In this document: positions 1-8,320 of the stretch, in pieces
Layout: the number at the start of each line of letters is the position of its first letter
How positions within the stretch are numbered: position 1 is the first letter of the stretch
Origin: DATBVX01 sp963724625
GTDB lineage: Bacteria; Pseudomonadota; Gammaproteobacteria; Steroidobacterales; Steroidobacteraceae
Direction of reading: 5' to 3'
Assembly (NCBI GenBank): GCA_963724625.1
Contig: CAVRVO010000009.1
Location: forward strand, 1 to 13,787
Length of the DNA stretch: 13,787 nucleotides
The notes under the pieces: model-generated
Told to the model about the DNA's origin: nothing
What the model saw: the letters and a program-made list of their open reading frames with translations, nothing else
Databases searched by the model: none
Translations under genes and position numbers: made by a program

Positions 1-2366
1 GCGACCTGCACGTCGATGTCGGACAGCAGCGCGTCACGCGAGCGGGCATCGCAATCCCCCTGCCCAATCTGTCCTTTCAGTTGCTGCTTGCACTGATTCG
101 GGTCGCGCCCAATATCCTCAGCAACGACTTGCTTATGGCACGCGTCTGGCCCGGAATGATCGTGAGCCCGGAGACCGTAGCCAAGCGGGTCAACTTGCTG
201 CGCGAGGCGCTGGGAGACAACGCACAAGAGCCGCGCTACATCGCCGGCGTGCGAAGTCGCGGTTACCAGCTGATTGCCACCGTCTCTTCCGCCCCTTGTC
301 CGGCGCCGCCGGACGAGGGTTCGTTGTCCGCGCCTGTGCGTGTCACACAATCGGAAATGTCGCCGACACAAGACGCGGCGGCAATCGCGCCTCGAACAGT
401 CTCCGCGAAACCGGGTCGGATCTGGTGGCTCGCGTTGCCAGTCCTTTTGGCGGTCATTGTCGCAATCGCCATAGGTGTGCGTACGGCAAATAAATCTCGC
501 GTCGTTGGCGCTCAACCGATTCCTCAGAATCCGTTACGCGAAACTGCGGCAATCGGCGCGCGCGCGCGCACGGTGGCCGTGTTGCCGTTCGACAATATCA
601 GCGCAGATCCAGCCGACGCGTATCTGGCGCAGGGCCTGCCGGAAATGATACTCAACCGCCTGTCGCGAATTGACGGACTGTCGATCATTGCGCGCAATTC
701 CTCATTCGCACTTCCAACCAAAAACATTGATTCAAGCGAGATCGGCCGCCGTCTCAATTCCGGATATCTGATCGGTGGCAGCGTGCAACGCGAGGCGGAT
801 CGGTTGCGGGTCGCCGTGCACCTCGTGGACTCGGCCGCAGGTACTCTGATTTGGTCGGCCCATTTTGATCGCGGTTTGCACGATATCTTCAGCATCGAGG
901 ATGAGATCGCTGATCAGATCGCCGACGCTTTGTCGGTGCGAATCGGAGCGGGCGCACCAAAACCCCCGGCCGGTGCCCGCAGTGCAAATTTGGAGGCTTA
1001 TCTCGCCTTCTTGCAGGGTCGGACCCTGCTCGGCCGCTTCACCGTCGCCGAGTCGGATGCCGCAGTACCCTATTTTGAAAGGGCGATTGCGTTGGACCCG
1101 AATTTCGCGCCCGCCTACGCTTCATTGTACGACGCAAAGATGCAAGCGGCTGATCAACGCCGCGAGAATTTGAGGCCGGTCAGGCAGCGCTATCGTCATT
1201 TGATCGATCGGTCGCTCGAGTTGGATCCCAAGTTGGGCGCCGCGTACTTTGCGCGTGCCGTGTGGGGAGACAAGCCGCATGATGCGGGTGCGACATCGGA
1301 CAACCCGCTGATCGTTGCGCGCGAGCGCGACTTTCTCCAGGGCGCCGCACTTGATCCGAGCAACGGGCGCGGACTTGAGGCGTACGCCGAGTTTCTTTAT
1401 TTCGATCTGCAACGGCCCGAGGAAGCCAAGAGCGTTCTAAAGCGCGCCCTGTGGGTCGATCCGATATCGCCCAGTGTGCATTTCGCAGATGCGATGCTCA
1501 ATGCTAGCGGCGCCAAGGACTCAGAACAAAAAACGCAGCAAGTGCTGGAGCTCGATCCGAACTTCGTTCCGGCGCTGCTGTGGTATGGAAAATACCGTTG
1601 GCTGTTGGAGGGAAAGCTGGCCGAAGCCATCCAGATCATCGAGCATGCCATCGCCCTCGATCCTAAAAATTCATTGTTGCTGCACGCCGCCATGACGGTG
1701 TATCTCGACCTGGACGATGCAAAGGCGGCACGCGCGGTAGTGGCCGGAATGCCGCAAGACGCGCGCGCGCTGGGATTGCTCGCAATGCACGACGGCGATT
1801 GGCGGCATGCAGGCCTCGCGGCATACGATGAGGAGGGTTGGACGCGCGACGACGACCACTGCGAGTTCTGGCAGAGCGAAGCGCTGCGCGACTATGCGTT
1901 GAAGACGGGAGAACTGAACCGGGCGATTGCGTTCATCAAATCGAAGTACTATTTCGCGGACTCTCCGGCGGCCCATTTGGACGTATGCAATAAAGGCGCC
2001 GCCGTCCATCTCTCACAGTTGCAGGCGGCGGCCGGCCAAACCGAGCAGGCAGCAGCGCTGCGGCGTGCCGCGACATTGTGGAACGATGCCAACGAGGCCG
2101 CGTATCTGGGCGATTCACGCCGCATACGCGCTAAGGTGCTGCTGCTTGACGGCAAACCGGACGCGGCGCTTGTCGAACTGGCGGAATCATTTCGGTCAGG
2201 GTTCTACGTGCAATGGTGGTACACCATAAACTACGATCCCTTGTGGCTGCCACTGCACGGCGACGCGCGATTCCAGGCCATCGCGGCCGACGTGCGCCGC
2301 TATGTCGACGCGCAGCGCAACCAGCTCGAAGCGCTTCGCCGACAGGGGGCCGTGCCGAGACGTTGA
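1..2366 (+). CDS. CadC-like membrane-anchored winged-helix regulator with TolB-like and TPR domains (5' partial)
   Basis: Predicted one-component transmembrane transcription regulator. The frame is already open at the window edge, and the codons before the TTG at 81 encode the expected first beta-strands of an OmpR/PhoB-type winged helix (LHVDVGQQRVTRAG). The true start therefore lies upstream and TTG 81 should not be used. In order, numbering from TTG 81: DNA-binding winged helix ending at IAGVRSRGYQL (~51-64); a proline/alanine linker; one hydrophobic helix ~114-133 (inner-membrane anchor); a TolB/FlgO-like domain ~164-285 opening with TVAVLPFDNIS; then TPR-type helices to the C-terminus, seen in repeated motifs such as AIALDPNFAPAYA and AIALDPKNSLLLHAA. 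In this architecture the cytoplasmic domain binds DNA and the periplasmic part senses a signal or partner; the ligand is unknown. It lies 36 bp before a TonB receptor on the same strand, which suggests it controls that receptor. Family assignment is firm; the target is inference. Confidence 0.9.
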   Translation, partial: DLHVDVGQQRVTRAGIAIPLPNLSFQLLLALIRVAPNILSNDLLMARVWPGMIVSPETVAKRVNLLREALGDNAQEPRYIAGVRSRGYQLIATVSSAPCPAPPDEGSLSAPVRVTQSEMSPTQDAAAIAPRTVSAKPGRIWWLALPVLLAVIVAIAIGVRTANKSRVVGAQPIPQNPLRETAAIGARARTVAVLPFDNISADPADAYLAQGLPEMILNRLSRIDGLSIIARNSSFALPTKNIDSSEIGRRLNSGYLIGGSVQREADRLRVAVHLVDSAAGTLIWSAHFDRGLHDIFSIEDEIADQIADALSVRIGAGAPKPPAGARSANLEAYLAFLQGRTLLGRFTVAESDAAVPYFERAIALDPNFAPAYASLYDAKMQAADQRRENLRPVRQRYRHLIDRSLELDPKLGAAYFARAVWGDKPHDAGATSDNPLIVARERDFLQGAALDPSNGRGLEAYAEFLYFDLQRPEEAKSVLKRALWVDPISPSVHFADAMLNASGAKDSEQKTQQVLELDPNFVPALLWYGKYRWLLEGKLAEAIQIIEHAIALDPKNSLLLHAAMTVYLDLDDAKAARAVVAGMPQDARALGLLAMHDGDWRHAGLAAYDEEGWTRDDDHCEFWQSEALRDYALKTGELNRAIAFIKSKYYFADSPAAHLDVCNKGAAVHLSQLQAAAGQTEQAAALRRAATLWNDANEAAYLGDSRRIRAKVLLLDGKPDAALVELAESFRSGFYVQWWYTINYDPLWLPLHGDARFQAIAADVRRYVDAQRNQLEALRRQGAVPRR

Positions 2367-2402
2367 GATTCGGCCGCTGCGCATTGAACGACAACAGCGT
2401 CA

Positions 2403-5093
2403 GTGAGCGAGAATACATTTAGCCTCTGCGCTGCCCGCCTAGGACTGATGTTGGGCCTGGGCACGGTGCCTGTGGTCAACGCAGCCGCAGACGACCGCTG
2501 TCCTGATCCGCCCTGTTCCATGGCCGAAAGCGAAGACGCGAGCAGTCTTGAGGAGATCGTTGTGACCGGAAGTCACATCCGCGGAGTAGAGACCGCGGGA
2601 TCGAAACTGATCGTCATTGGCCGCGATCAGATCGATGCCAGTGGCTACGGCAGAGTCGAGGACGTGCTGGCGACCGTGACGCAGAACTTCAATCGCGCCA
2701 ATGGAGCGGTAAGCGAACCGGGGTTCTTCAACCTCAATCACGGGGCTGAGGTGCAATTGCGGGGCCTGGGTGTCGGTACGACGCTCACGCTCGTGAATGG
2801 CCAGCGTCAAGGAGCGAGTGGCTGGCAGGGGAGCTTTACCGACATATCGACCATTCCTGTATCGGCCATCGAACGCATCGAGATCCTGCCCGAGGGTACT
2901 TCCGCGCTCTACGGTTCTGATGCCATTGGCGGAGTCGTGAATATCATCTTGCGCAGGAACTTCGAGGGGATCGAAGCGCGCGTCCGCGGAAGCGCGACAG
3001 ACAGCGACGCCACGGAGCGCTCGGCGGCGCTACTAGTAGGTCACGTGGGATCGCGTGGCAACGTAATGGCGGGCTTCCAGTTTGACGACAGCGATGCCCT
3101 GCCGTGCAGTGCACGCGCTGTTTGCGCGGCCAACGCCGACTTCAGGGGCTTCGGAGGCACTGACCTGCGCGGTTTCGCCAGCAATCCCGGCACCATCCTG
3201 GACCCGGTCACCCTGGCACCCATTGCGGCTATCCCACATGGGCAGGACGGAACGCATCTGACCGGCGCGCAGCTCATCCCGGGAGCTGCCAACTACACGG
3301 ACAACGTCACCGACAACGACATTCTGCCCAAGCAGACCATGCGCAGCGCCTTCGTGAGTGCCACCTACAAGGTGACGGAACAATGGGAGCTAGCGGCTGA
3401 CGGTCGCTACTCCACGCGGGATTTCAGGTTCACGTACCCGGTACGCCCGAATGACTTTCTCGTGCCCGCGTCCAATGCGTTCAATCACCTGGGAAGTCCG
3501 GTGCTCGTGGCCTACGATTTGTCGCGCGACTTCGGTCCCGTGGTCGACAGTGGGCCGACTACGAATTCCTTCGTTTCGGTTTCCGCCAAAGGCGTGCTGC
3601 CGAAAGGGTGGCAAATCAACCTCGCCGGTGCATATGCGAAGGCTTCTACGGAGTTCGTCGAGTCCAACTTCGCCCTCAACTACGCGGCCATCGATGCAGC
3701 GCTAGCGAGCTCCGACTCGGCGACCGCGCTCAATATCTTCGGGGATGGCTCGCATACCAACGCGACCGCCCTGGCTGCGTTGCGCGGACAGAACGGCACC
3801 TCTGATGACTTGAATGTGTTTACCACCCCATCGGCCAACGTGATTGCCGATGGCCCGCTCTTCAACGGGCGCGCCGGCGCAATCCGGCTTGCAGTCGGAG
3901 GCGAGTTTCGCCATGAGCATTCGGTCGGGACCAACATTGCGGAGCTCCCGGAGGATCGGGAACGATTGATTCGCTCGGGATTTTTCGAGCTGGCGGTGCC
4001 GGTGGTGGCTCCGCACGAGGGTTCAACATCCGGTCGCCTGGACTTGTCGTTGGCGGGTCGCTACGACAGTTACAGCGATGTCGGCGGCACCTTCAATCCG
4101 AAAGTGGGCTTCAGCTGGCGGCCATCAGCACTCGTGAAGCTGCGTGGAAACTGGGGAACCTCGTTCCTTGCACCGCCGTTCTTTTGGAGTAATCGCGACC
4201 AGGTGGGTGATACCTGGATCGCGGACGTTGTCGATCCACGCTCTCCTACCGGTTACACGCGCGCGCTGCAGCTCTGGGGTCCGGTGCCGGATCTTAAGCC
4301 GGAGACGGCGCGTGCCTGGAACGTGGGTGTAGACCTGACCCCGCCTGCCATCCAGAACTTCTCACTATCGCTGACATACTTCGATATCGACTACCAGGGC
4401 AAGATCCAACCCCCGCACCCCGACCCTGATCTCTTCCTCACCCAGGAGGCGCAATTGGCCTCGCTGATCACGCGCAACCCGACGCAGGCGCAGATCGATG
4501 CCGTGTGCAAGAAACCATCGATCAATGGAGAGGATTGCAACCAACCGATCGCGGTAATCATAGACGGCCGGTTTCGCAATATTGCCAGCCTCAAGACTCG
4601 GGGCGTGGACGTGGCGATGGATTATTTTCGAAACACGGCATGGGGCAAGTTGAACGCTAGCCTGAATGGCACCTACACGATTGACCAGAAGCAGCAGATA
4701 ACCGCTACCGCGCCGGTCTTTGACCTCGTGGATACCGTCGGCAACTCACCGAGCTTGCGGCTGGTCGGGAAGCTGTCATGGTCGCTCCGCGGCTGGACCG
4801 TCCAGAGCACCGTGAACTACACCGGCGTCTACCGGGACCCTGGCTCGGTCCCGGTGCGAAAAGTCGATTCCTGGACGACCGTTGACGTCAACATCGGTTA
4901 TCAGGTCGACGGCGGCTCGGGCTGGCTTGCCAATACCCAATTCAATCTCGGGATCAACAACGCTCTCGACCAACGCCCGCCATTCGTCAACCAGTTTGAC
5001 CTACCTTCCGGCACCATGGGCTACGACCCGGCCAATGCCAGTGTGCTTGGCAGACAAGTCAGCCTGCTATTTGAGAAGCGTTGGGGGCAGTGA
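2403..5093 (+). CDS. TonB-dependent outer-membrane receptor
   Basis: Outer-membrane beta-barrel receptor of 896 residues, a normal length, that would import a substrate using TonB energy. An N-terminal hydrophobic stretch (~8-29, ending VVNAAA) fits a signal peptide. A TonB-box-like segment LEEIVVTGSHIR is at ~49-60. The plug domain covers ~65-185 and includes the motifs VQLRGLG, TLTLVNGQR, IERIEILPEG and ALYGSDAIGGVVNIILRR. The remainder is barrel strands with two cysteine pairs in loops (CSARAVC and CKKPSINGEDC). The C-terminus is VSLLFEKRWGQ, so it does not end on the usual aromatic residue. The start is GTG at 2403: in-frame stops at 2364 and 2385 exclude anything longer, while the later ATG at 2448 would lose the start of the signal peptide. 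No strong ribosome-binding site is visible. The short 36-bp gap suggests co-expression with the upstream regulator. The substrate cannot be read from sequence; no siderophore, sugar or vitamin genes adjoin. Confidence 0.93.
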   Translation: MSENTFSLCAARLGLMLGLGTVPVVNAAADDRCPDPPCSMAESEDASSLEEIVVTGSHIRGVETAGSKLIVIGRDQIDASGYGRVEDVLATVTQNFNRANGAVSEPGFFNLNHGAEVQLRGLGVGTTLTLVNGQRQGASGWQGSFTDISTIPVSAIERIEILPEGTSALYGSDAIGGVVNIILRRNFEGIEARVRGSATDSDATERSAALLVGHVGSRGNVMAGFQFDDSDALPCSARAVCAANADFRGFGGTDLRGFASNPGTILDPVTLAPIAAIPHGQDGTHLTGAQLIPGAANYTDNVTDNDILPKQTMRSAFVSATYKVTEQWELAADGRYSTRDFRFTYPVRPNDFLVPASNAFNHLGSPVLVAYDLSRDFGPVVDSGPTTNSFVSVSAKGVLPKGWQINLAGAYAKASTEFVESNFALNYAAIDAALASSDSATALNIFGDGSHTNATALAALRGQNGTSDDLNVFTTPSANVIADGPLFNGRAGAIRLAVGGEFRHEHSVGTNIAELPEDRERLIRSGFFELAVPVVAPHEGSTSGRLDLSLAGRYDSYSDVGGTFNPKVGFSWRPSALVKLRGNWGTSFLAPPFFWSNRDQVGDTWIADVVDPRSPTGYTRALQLWGPVPDLKPETARAWNVGVDLTPPAIQNFSLSLTYFDIDYQGKIQPPHPDPDLFLTQEAQLASLITRNPTQAQIDAVCKKPSINGEDCNQPIAVIIDGRFRNIASLKTRGVDVAMDYFRNTAWGKLNASLNGTYTIDQKQQITATAPVFDLVDTVGNSPSLRLVGKLSWSLRGWTVQSTVNYTGVYRDPGSVPVRKVDSWTTVDVNIGYQVDGGSGWLANTQFNLGINNALDQRPPFVNQFDLPSGTMGYDPANASVLGRQVSLLFEKRWGQ

Positions 5094-5264
5094 GCTAGGC
5101 TTCGAGTCAGTCCGACGATGGTTCGCGGCGCCCCCGGGTCATGACCGGCGTCGTTCATGAATCTTCAAGGAAACAGGAACCCTTCTTCACCCACGCTTCA
5201 TGCACGCCCAGGTGCTTTGGGCGACTAATGACCCCCATCGGCAAACCACTGCAGGGGGATCATC

Positions 5265-7001
5265 ATGCTGCGCTCAATCGGATCTGTGACGTTCCTGGCT
5301 CTGTTCATGGTCGGGTGTGGGGGCGGCGGCGCGGGGGGAACGCCGCCACCGCCTCCGCCAGAGGTAGCTGCACTCTCATATTTCATCTCGACGATTGCCG
5401 AAGTAGGCACTGCGTACGGGCCTTGGCCACCGTCGGTCAGCGGCGGCAGTGCGAGTGCCTTTGCCGTGACTCCGGCACTGCCGGCGGGACTCTCGCTTGA
5501 CCCGAACACGGGCGTGATCGGCGGAACACCGCAGGCCGCCGCGCCGCAGGGGACCTACTATATCTCTGCGCAGATTGCTGGATCGAGCGCGACCTTCGAC
5601 CTGCCTCTGACGGTGGAAGCACCGCCGAGCAACATGAGCTACGCGAGCCCGGTGCGGGCTGTCGTCGGCACGGCGCTGAGTCCACTCGTGCCCACGTTGA
5701 GCGGCACCGCGGTTTTCTACAACGTCGGCCCATCATTGCCGGCCGGCCTGAATTTCGATTCCATCACGGGCGTCGTGTCGGGCACACCGACGAGCGCCAG
5801 AGTGGAGGCCACCTATAACATCGTCGCCAACAACGACCTCGCGTCGACGACCTCTGCCGACCTGGTGCTTGCGGTCGATCCGCCGCCGACGGGAACGCCG
5901 ATGACCGGGTTCTTCCGCGGCGCCACGGTCATCGGGCTCGGCTACGACTCCGGAGCCCAGACCGGTGTGACGGACAGCAACGGGCAGTTCGCCTATGAGT
6001 CGGGTCACGGCATCGCCTTTCACGTGGGCGGGGTCGTGCTGGGCACGGCGTCAATGGCCAAGCCGCTGCTGACGCCCGTCGATCTCGTGGCCAACGGCAC
6101 CGGCAGCTCGGAGCCCGTGCTGAATCGGGTTCGATTCCTGATGATGCTGGATCAGGACGGGGATCCGCGGAACGGCATTCAGATCTCGTCGGCGGTGACC
6201 GCCGCGGCTGCGAGCTGGGCGCCCGTCGATTTCAATACGACCGATCTGCCTGCCGCGCTAGGAGCCGTGATCCAGCAGGCGCGCACCGCCGATGGCGGGT
6301 CGCACGCCTTGCCGGATGCTGCCAGCGCCCAGGCGTTTCTGCGCGCGGCATACGCCTGCGCGTATTCGGGTGATTACCAGGGTACCTACACCGCAGACGC
6401 GACACCCGGCGTACATGGCGCGTTCGACGCAAGGGTATTCCCGGACGGCAGCATGCAGGTCCACGCCTGGGCCCCCCCTGATCACACGGATTTCTCGATT
6501 GCCTCGGCCAACGCGGTGAACCCATCGCTCGATGGCAGCGTCGCCGTGACCACGCCAGGGTCGAATCTCACGGTGAAGGGTAGATTTTCAGACCCAACCT
6601 TCCTGGCTGGCACCACCTACCTGGCGGGCGAGGCAGGTACATTCCAGGCCGCCGGTGGCGCGGAACTCGGGCCGACGTACGTGTTCTTCCCGGCCGTCCT
6701 CGGCACGCCCGGCGATCCCGCAACTGCCGCGTTCTCCCGCGATGATTCGCTGACGATGGACGGGTCGGGCAATGTCACGGGCCGCATCCCGTTCGGTTAC
6801 CTCACGGGAGTGGTATCTGGCGCGGATCTTACCGGGACGGTGAACGCGAGTGTGGGGAGTCGTGGCGGTCGGTCATTTGTCACCTACGCTGCCACCGGGG
6901 CCGTGTCGAACACGATTGGCGGCTACGAGCTCGATGTGCAGTACACCGGGGCAGGCAATGCTGTCGTCTCGTTCACGGCGCTCGGTTGCAGAGTGAACTG
7001 A
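5265..7001 (+). CDS. Putative-Ig-repeat lipoprotein with additional C-terminal region
   Basis: Secreted lipoprotein of 578 residues with unknown function. The signal peptide ends in FMVGC, so Cys18 would be lipidated; Met at -3 is slightly unusual for a lipobox. A Gly-rich then Pro-rich linker follows (GGGGAGG, PPPPPP). Two putative-Ig (He_PIG-type) repeats at ~36-118 and ~119-205 each carry the hallmark LPAGLxxDxxTGVxxGTP. From ~210 a different region begins with GATVIGLGYDSGAQTGVTD and GQFAYESG, includes RFLMMLDQDGDPRNGI (~290-305), and continues as Gly/Thr-rich beta sequence. This resembles a segment I associate with surface proteins of other proteobacteria, but I cannot name a function. 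The ATG at 5265 is well supported by AGGGGG at 5253-5258. The 171-bp gap before it includes a 10-bp palindrome at 5137-5146 and may hold a promoter. The next gene is a smaller relative. Confidence 0.85.
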   Translation: MLRSIGSVTFLALFMVGCGGGGAGGTPPPPPPEVAALSYFISTIAEVGTAYGPWPPSVSGGSASAFAVTPALPAGLSLDPNTGVIGGTPQAAAPQGTYYISAQIAGSSATFDLPLTVEAPPSNMSYASPVRAVVGTALSPLVPTLSGTAVFYNVGPSLPAGLNFDSITGVVSGTPTSARVEATYNIVANNDLASTTSADLVLAVDPPPTGTPMTGFFRGATVIGLGYDSGAQTGVTDSNGQFAYESGHGIAFHVGGVVLGTASMAKPLLTPVDLVANGTGSSEPVLNRVRFLMMLDQDGDPRNGIQISSAVTAAAASWAPVDFNTTDLPAALGAVIQQARTADGGSHALPDAASAQAFLRAAYACAYSGDYQGTYTADATPGVHGAFDARVFPDGSMQVHAWAPPDHTDFSIASANAVNPSLDGSVAVTTPGSNLTVKGRFSDPTFLAGTTYLAGEAGTFQAAGGAELGPTYVFFPAVLGTPGDPATAAFSRDDSLTMDGSGNVTGRIPFGYLTGVVSGADLTGTVNASVGSRGGRSFVTYAATGAVSNTIGGYELDVQYTGAGNAVVSFTALGCRVN

Positions 7002-7087
7002 GCGTGGGGCACGAGTGGAACCGCGCACCATTAACGAAGAGCCTGCCTGAATCGGAGCCTGGCTCCAGCTTGGCCTGGGCTAGGTCG

Positions 7088-7702
7088 ATGCGGCTCACCG
7101 GCGCGTTATTAACCTTGTGCGCACTGGTCGCCTGCGGCGAGGGCAGGCAGGCGTCGTTGGCGACGCCGGTCCTGTCCTACAACGGGTCAAACCCTTTTCC
7201 AGCGGTGATCGGGGAGTCGATGGCACTGACGCCCGCAGTGTCCGGGACGATCGGCCACTACACGGTAAGTCCCCCTTTGCCGCCGGGCCTCTCGCTCGAT
7301 GGGCAAAGTGGGGTCATTTCCGGTACTCCGACGCAGGCCAGTGGGTCGGTAACCTACTTGGTGAACGCCCGTGGCGCCGGAGTGCGCGCCTCGTTCCCGT
7401 TGGTGCTGAGCGTGACCGAGCCCCCGAACCATCTTTCTTACCCCAGCCCGGCCGCAGGTACTGTGGGAATGCCGCTCGCGCCATTGGTTCCATCAGTCGC
7501 AGGCACCGTCGAACACTATGCTGTGACGCCGGCTCTGCCCCCGGGAGTGGCACTCGATAGCAAGAGCGGCGTCATCGCGGGTACGCCCAGCGCCGCGAGT
7601 TCGCTGGCCCCTTATACGATCACGGCAAGCAGTCAGGCCGGTAATACCAGTTTCATTTTCCTGTTGGCGGTGGTTGCGCCCTCGCCAAGCAACAATCACT
7701 GA
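7088..7702 (+). CDS. Small lipoprotein of two putative-Ig repeats
   Basis: Predicted lipoprotein of 204 residues. I chose the ATG at 7088 because it gives a compact signal peptide with an ideal lipobox, LVAC (residues 13-16, lipid on Cys16). The same frame is open back to a TTG at 6986, but that start would overlap the previous gene and bury the signal peptide behind 34 polar residues. A weakness is that only AGG at 7082-7084 resembles a ribosome-binding site, and it is too close. The mature protein is just two putative-Ig repeats, with LPPGLSLDGQSGVISGTP and LPPGVALDSKSGVIAGTP, followed by a short PSPSNNH tail. It matches the repeat part of the upstream lipoprotein and lacks its C-terminal region, so it is either a diverged duplicate that lost that part or a separate partner. 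A small hairpin at 7054-7066 (GGAGC, CTG, GCTCC) lies between the two genes. Function unknown. Confidence 0.75.
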   Translation: MRLTGALLTLCALVACGEGRQASLATPVLSYNGSNPFPAVIGESMALTPAVSGTIGHYTVSPPLPPGLSLDGQSGVISGTPTQASGSVTYLVNARGAGVRASFPLVLSVTEPPNHLSYPSPAAGTVGMPLAPLVPSVAGTVEHYAVTPALPPGVALDSKSGVIAGTPSAASSLAPYTITASSQAGNTSFIFLLAVVAPSPSNNH

Positions 7703-8320
7703 TCGCCCAGTGGACGCTTCGCTTATCGACTGCTTTCGAGCCGTTCGGGCACGCATGGGCACGCAGATTTGGTCACGTGTGCACACAGAACGCATGTCTG
7801 TGCTCACCTGTGATCACGGCCGGGAGCTAGATCACTCTTATATATAGAGAGCATTACGTCATTCACGTAGGGGAGTCGCGAGCTCGAGCCGTGTCACATC
7901 AACCATTCCCAGCGATCATTTATTTTCTCGAACACCCCGGCGCGAAGATCGAAGTACAACGTGACAATGCGGGGCCGAGTGATTGGGCTGATCGTTAGTG
8001 CGGCAGGATCGTGGGGAGCGTGGCTAGCGGAACTTTGACCAATGGGACGCCCGCGACTACTTCACCCGCTGGCGAAACGACACCCTAGGGCTCTGGGCGC
8101 CAGTTCCACCCGCTTCCTCCGGAAATCGAGAACGCGGAGGGAAGCGACCGGATTGCACCTGACCTGGTGCAAGATTGCAGCAGACTCAACGCACTCTGAC
8201 CCGCATCGGCTCGGGCACAGGGGCAGCACAAATCGCTTCACCCCTACCAAAACGCAAATCGCGAGATGGACATCGCACGGCGTTTCGCCGCCACTCGCAC
8301 AGTCGAAGATATTGAGTCCG
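7703..8320. other. 618-bp convergent intergenic region without a convincing gene
   Basis: This lies between the 3' ends of a plus-strand lipoprotein gene and a minus-strand monooxygenase gene. Open frames on either strand are short, rich in Arg/Pro/Ser and match no family I know. It contains several inverted repeats: CACAGA/TCTGTG (7784-7802), GTGATC/GATCAC (7810-7835) and CGGCG-TTT-CGCCG (8278-8290). An AT-rich patch, TATATATAG, begins at 7839. None is followed by a T-run on either strand, so no classical intrinsic terminator is evident. I see no tRNA, transposase remnant or CRISPR repeat. Confidence 0.5.
7810..7835. repeat. Short inverted repeat GTGATC...GATCAC
   Basis: GTGATC at 7810-7815 is mirrored by GATCAC at 7830-7835 with a 14-nt spacer. 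An AT-rich stretch starts 4 nt downstream. A second imperfect hairpin, CACAGA with TCTGTG around a 7-nt loop, lies just before it (7784-7802). The arrangement could be a protein-binding site or part of a transcript-end structure; the arms are short enough that chance is possible. Confidence 0.3.

Noticed and set aside
6986..7087. Upstream TTG start for the small lipoprotein
   Set aside because: It would overlap the preceding gene and put 34 mostly polar residues before a perfect lipoprotein signal peptide; ATG 7088 fits better.
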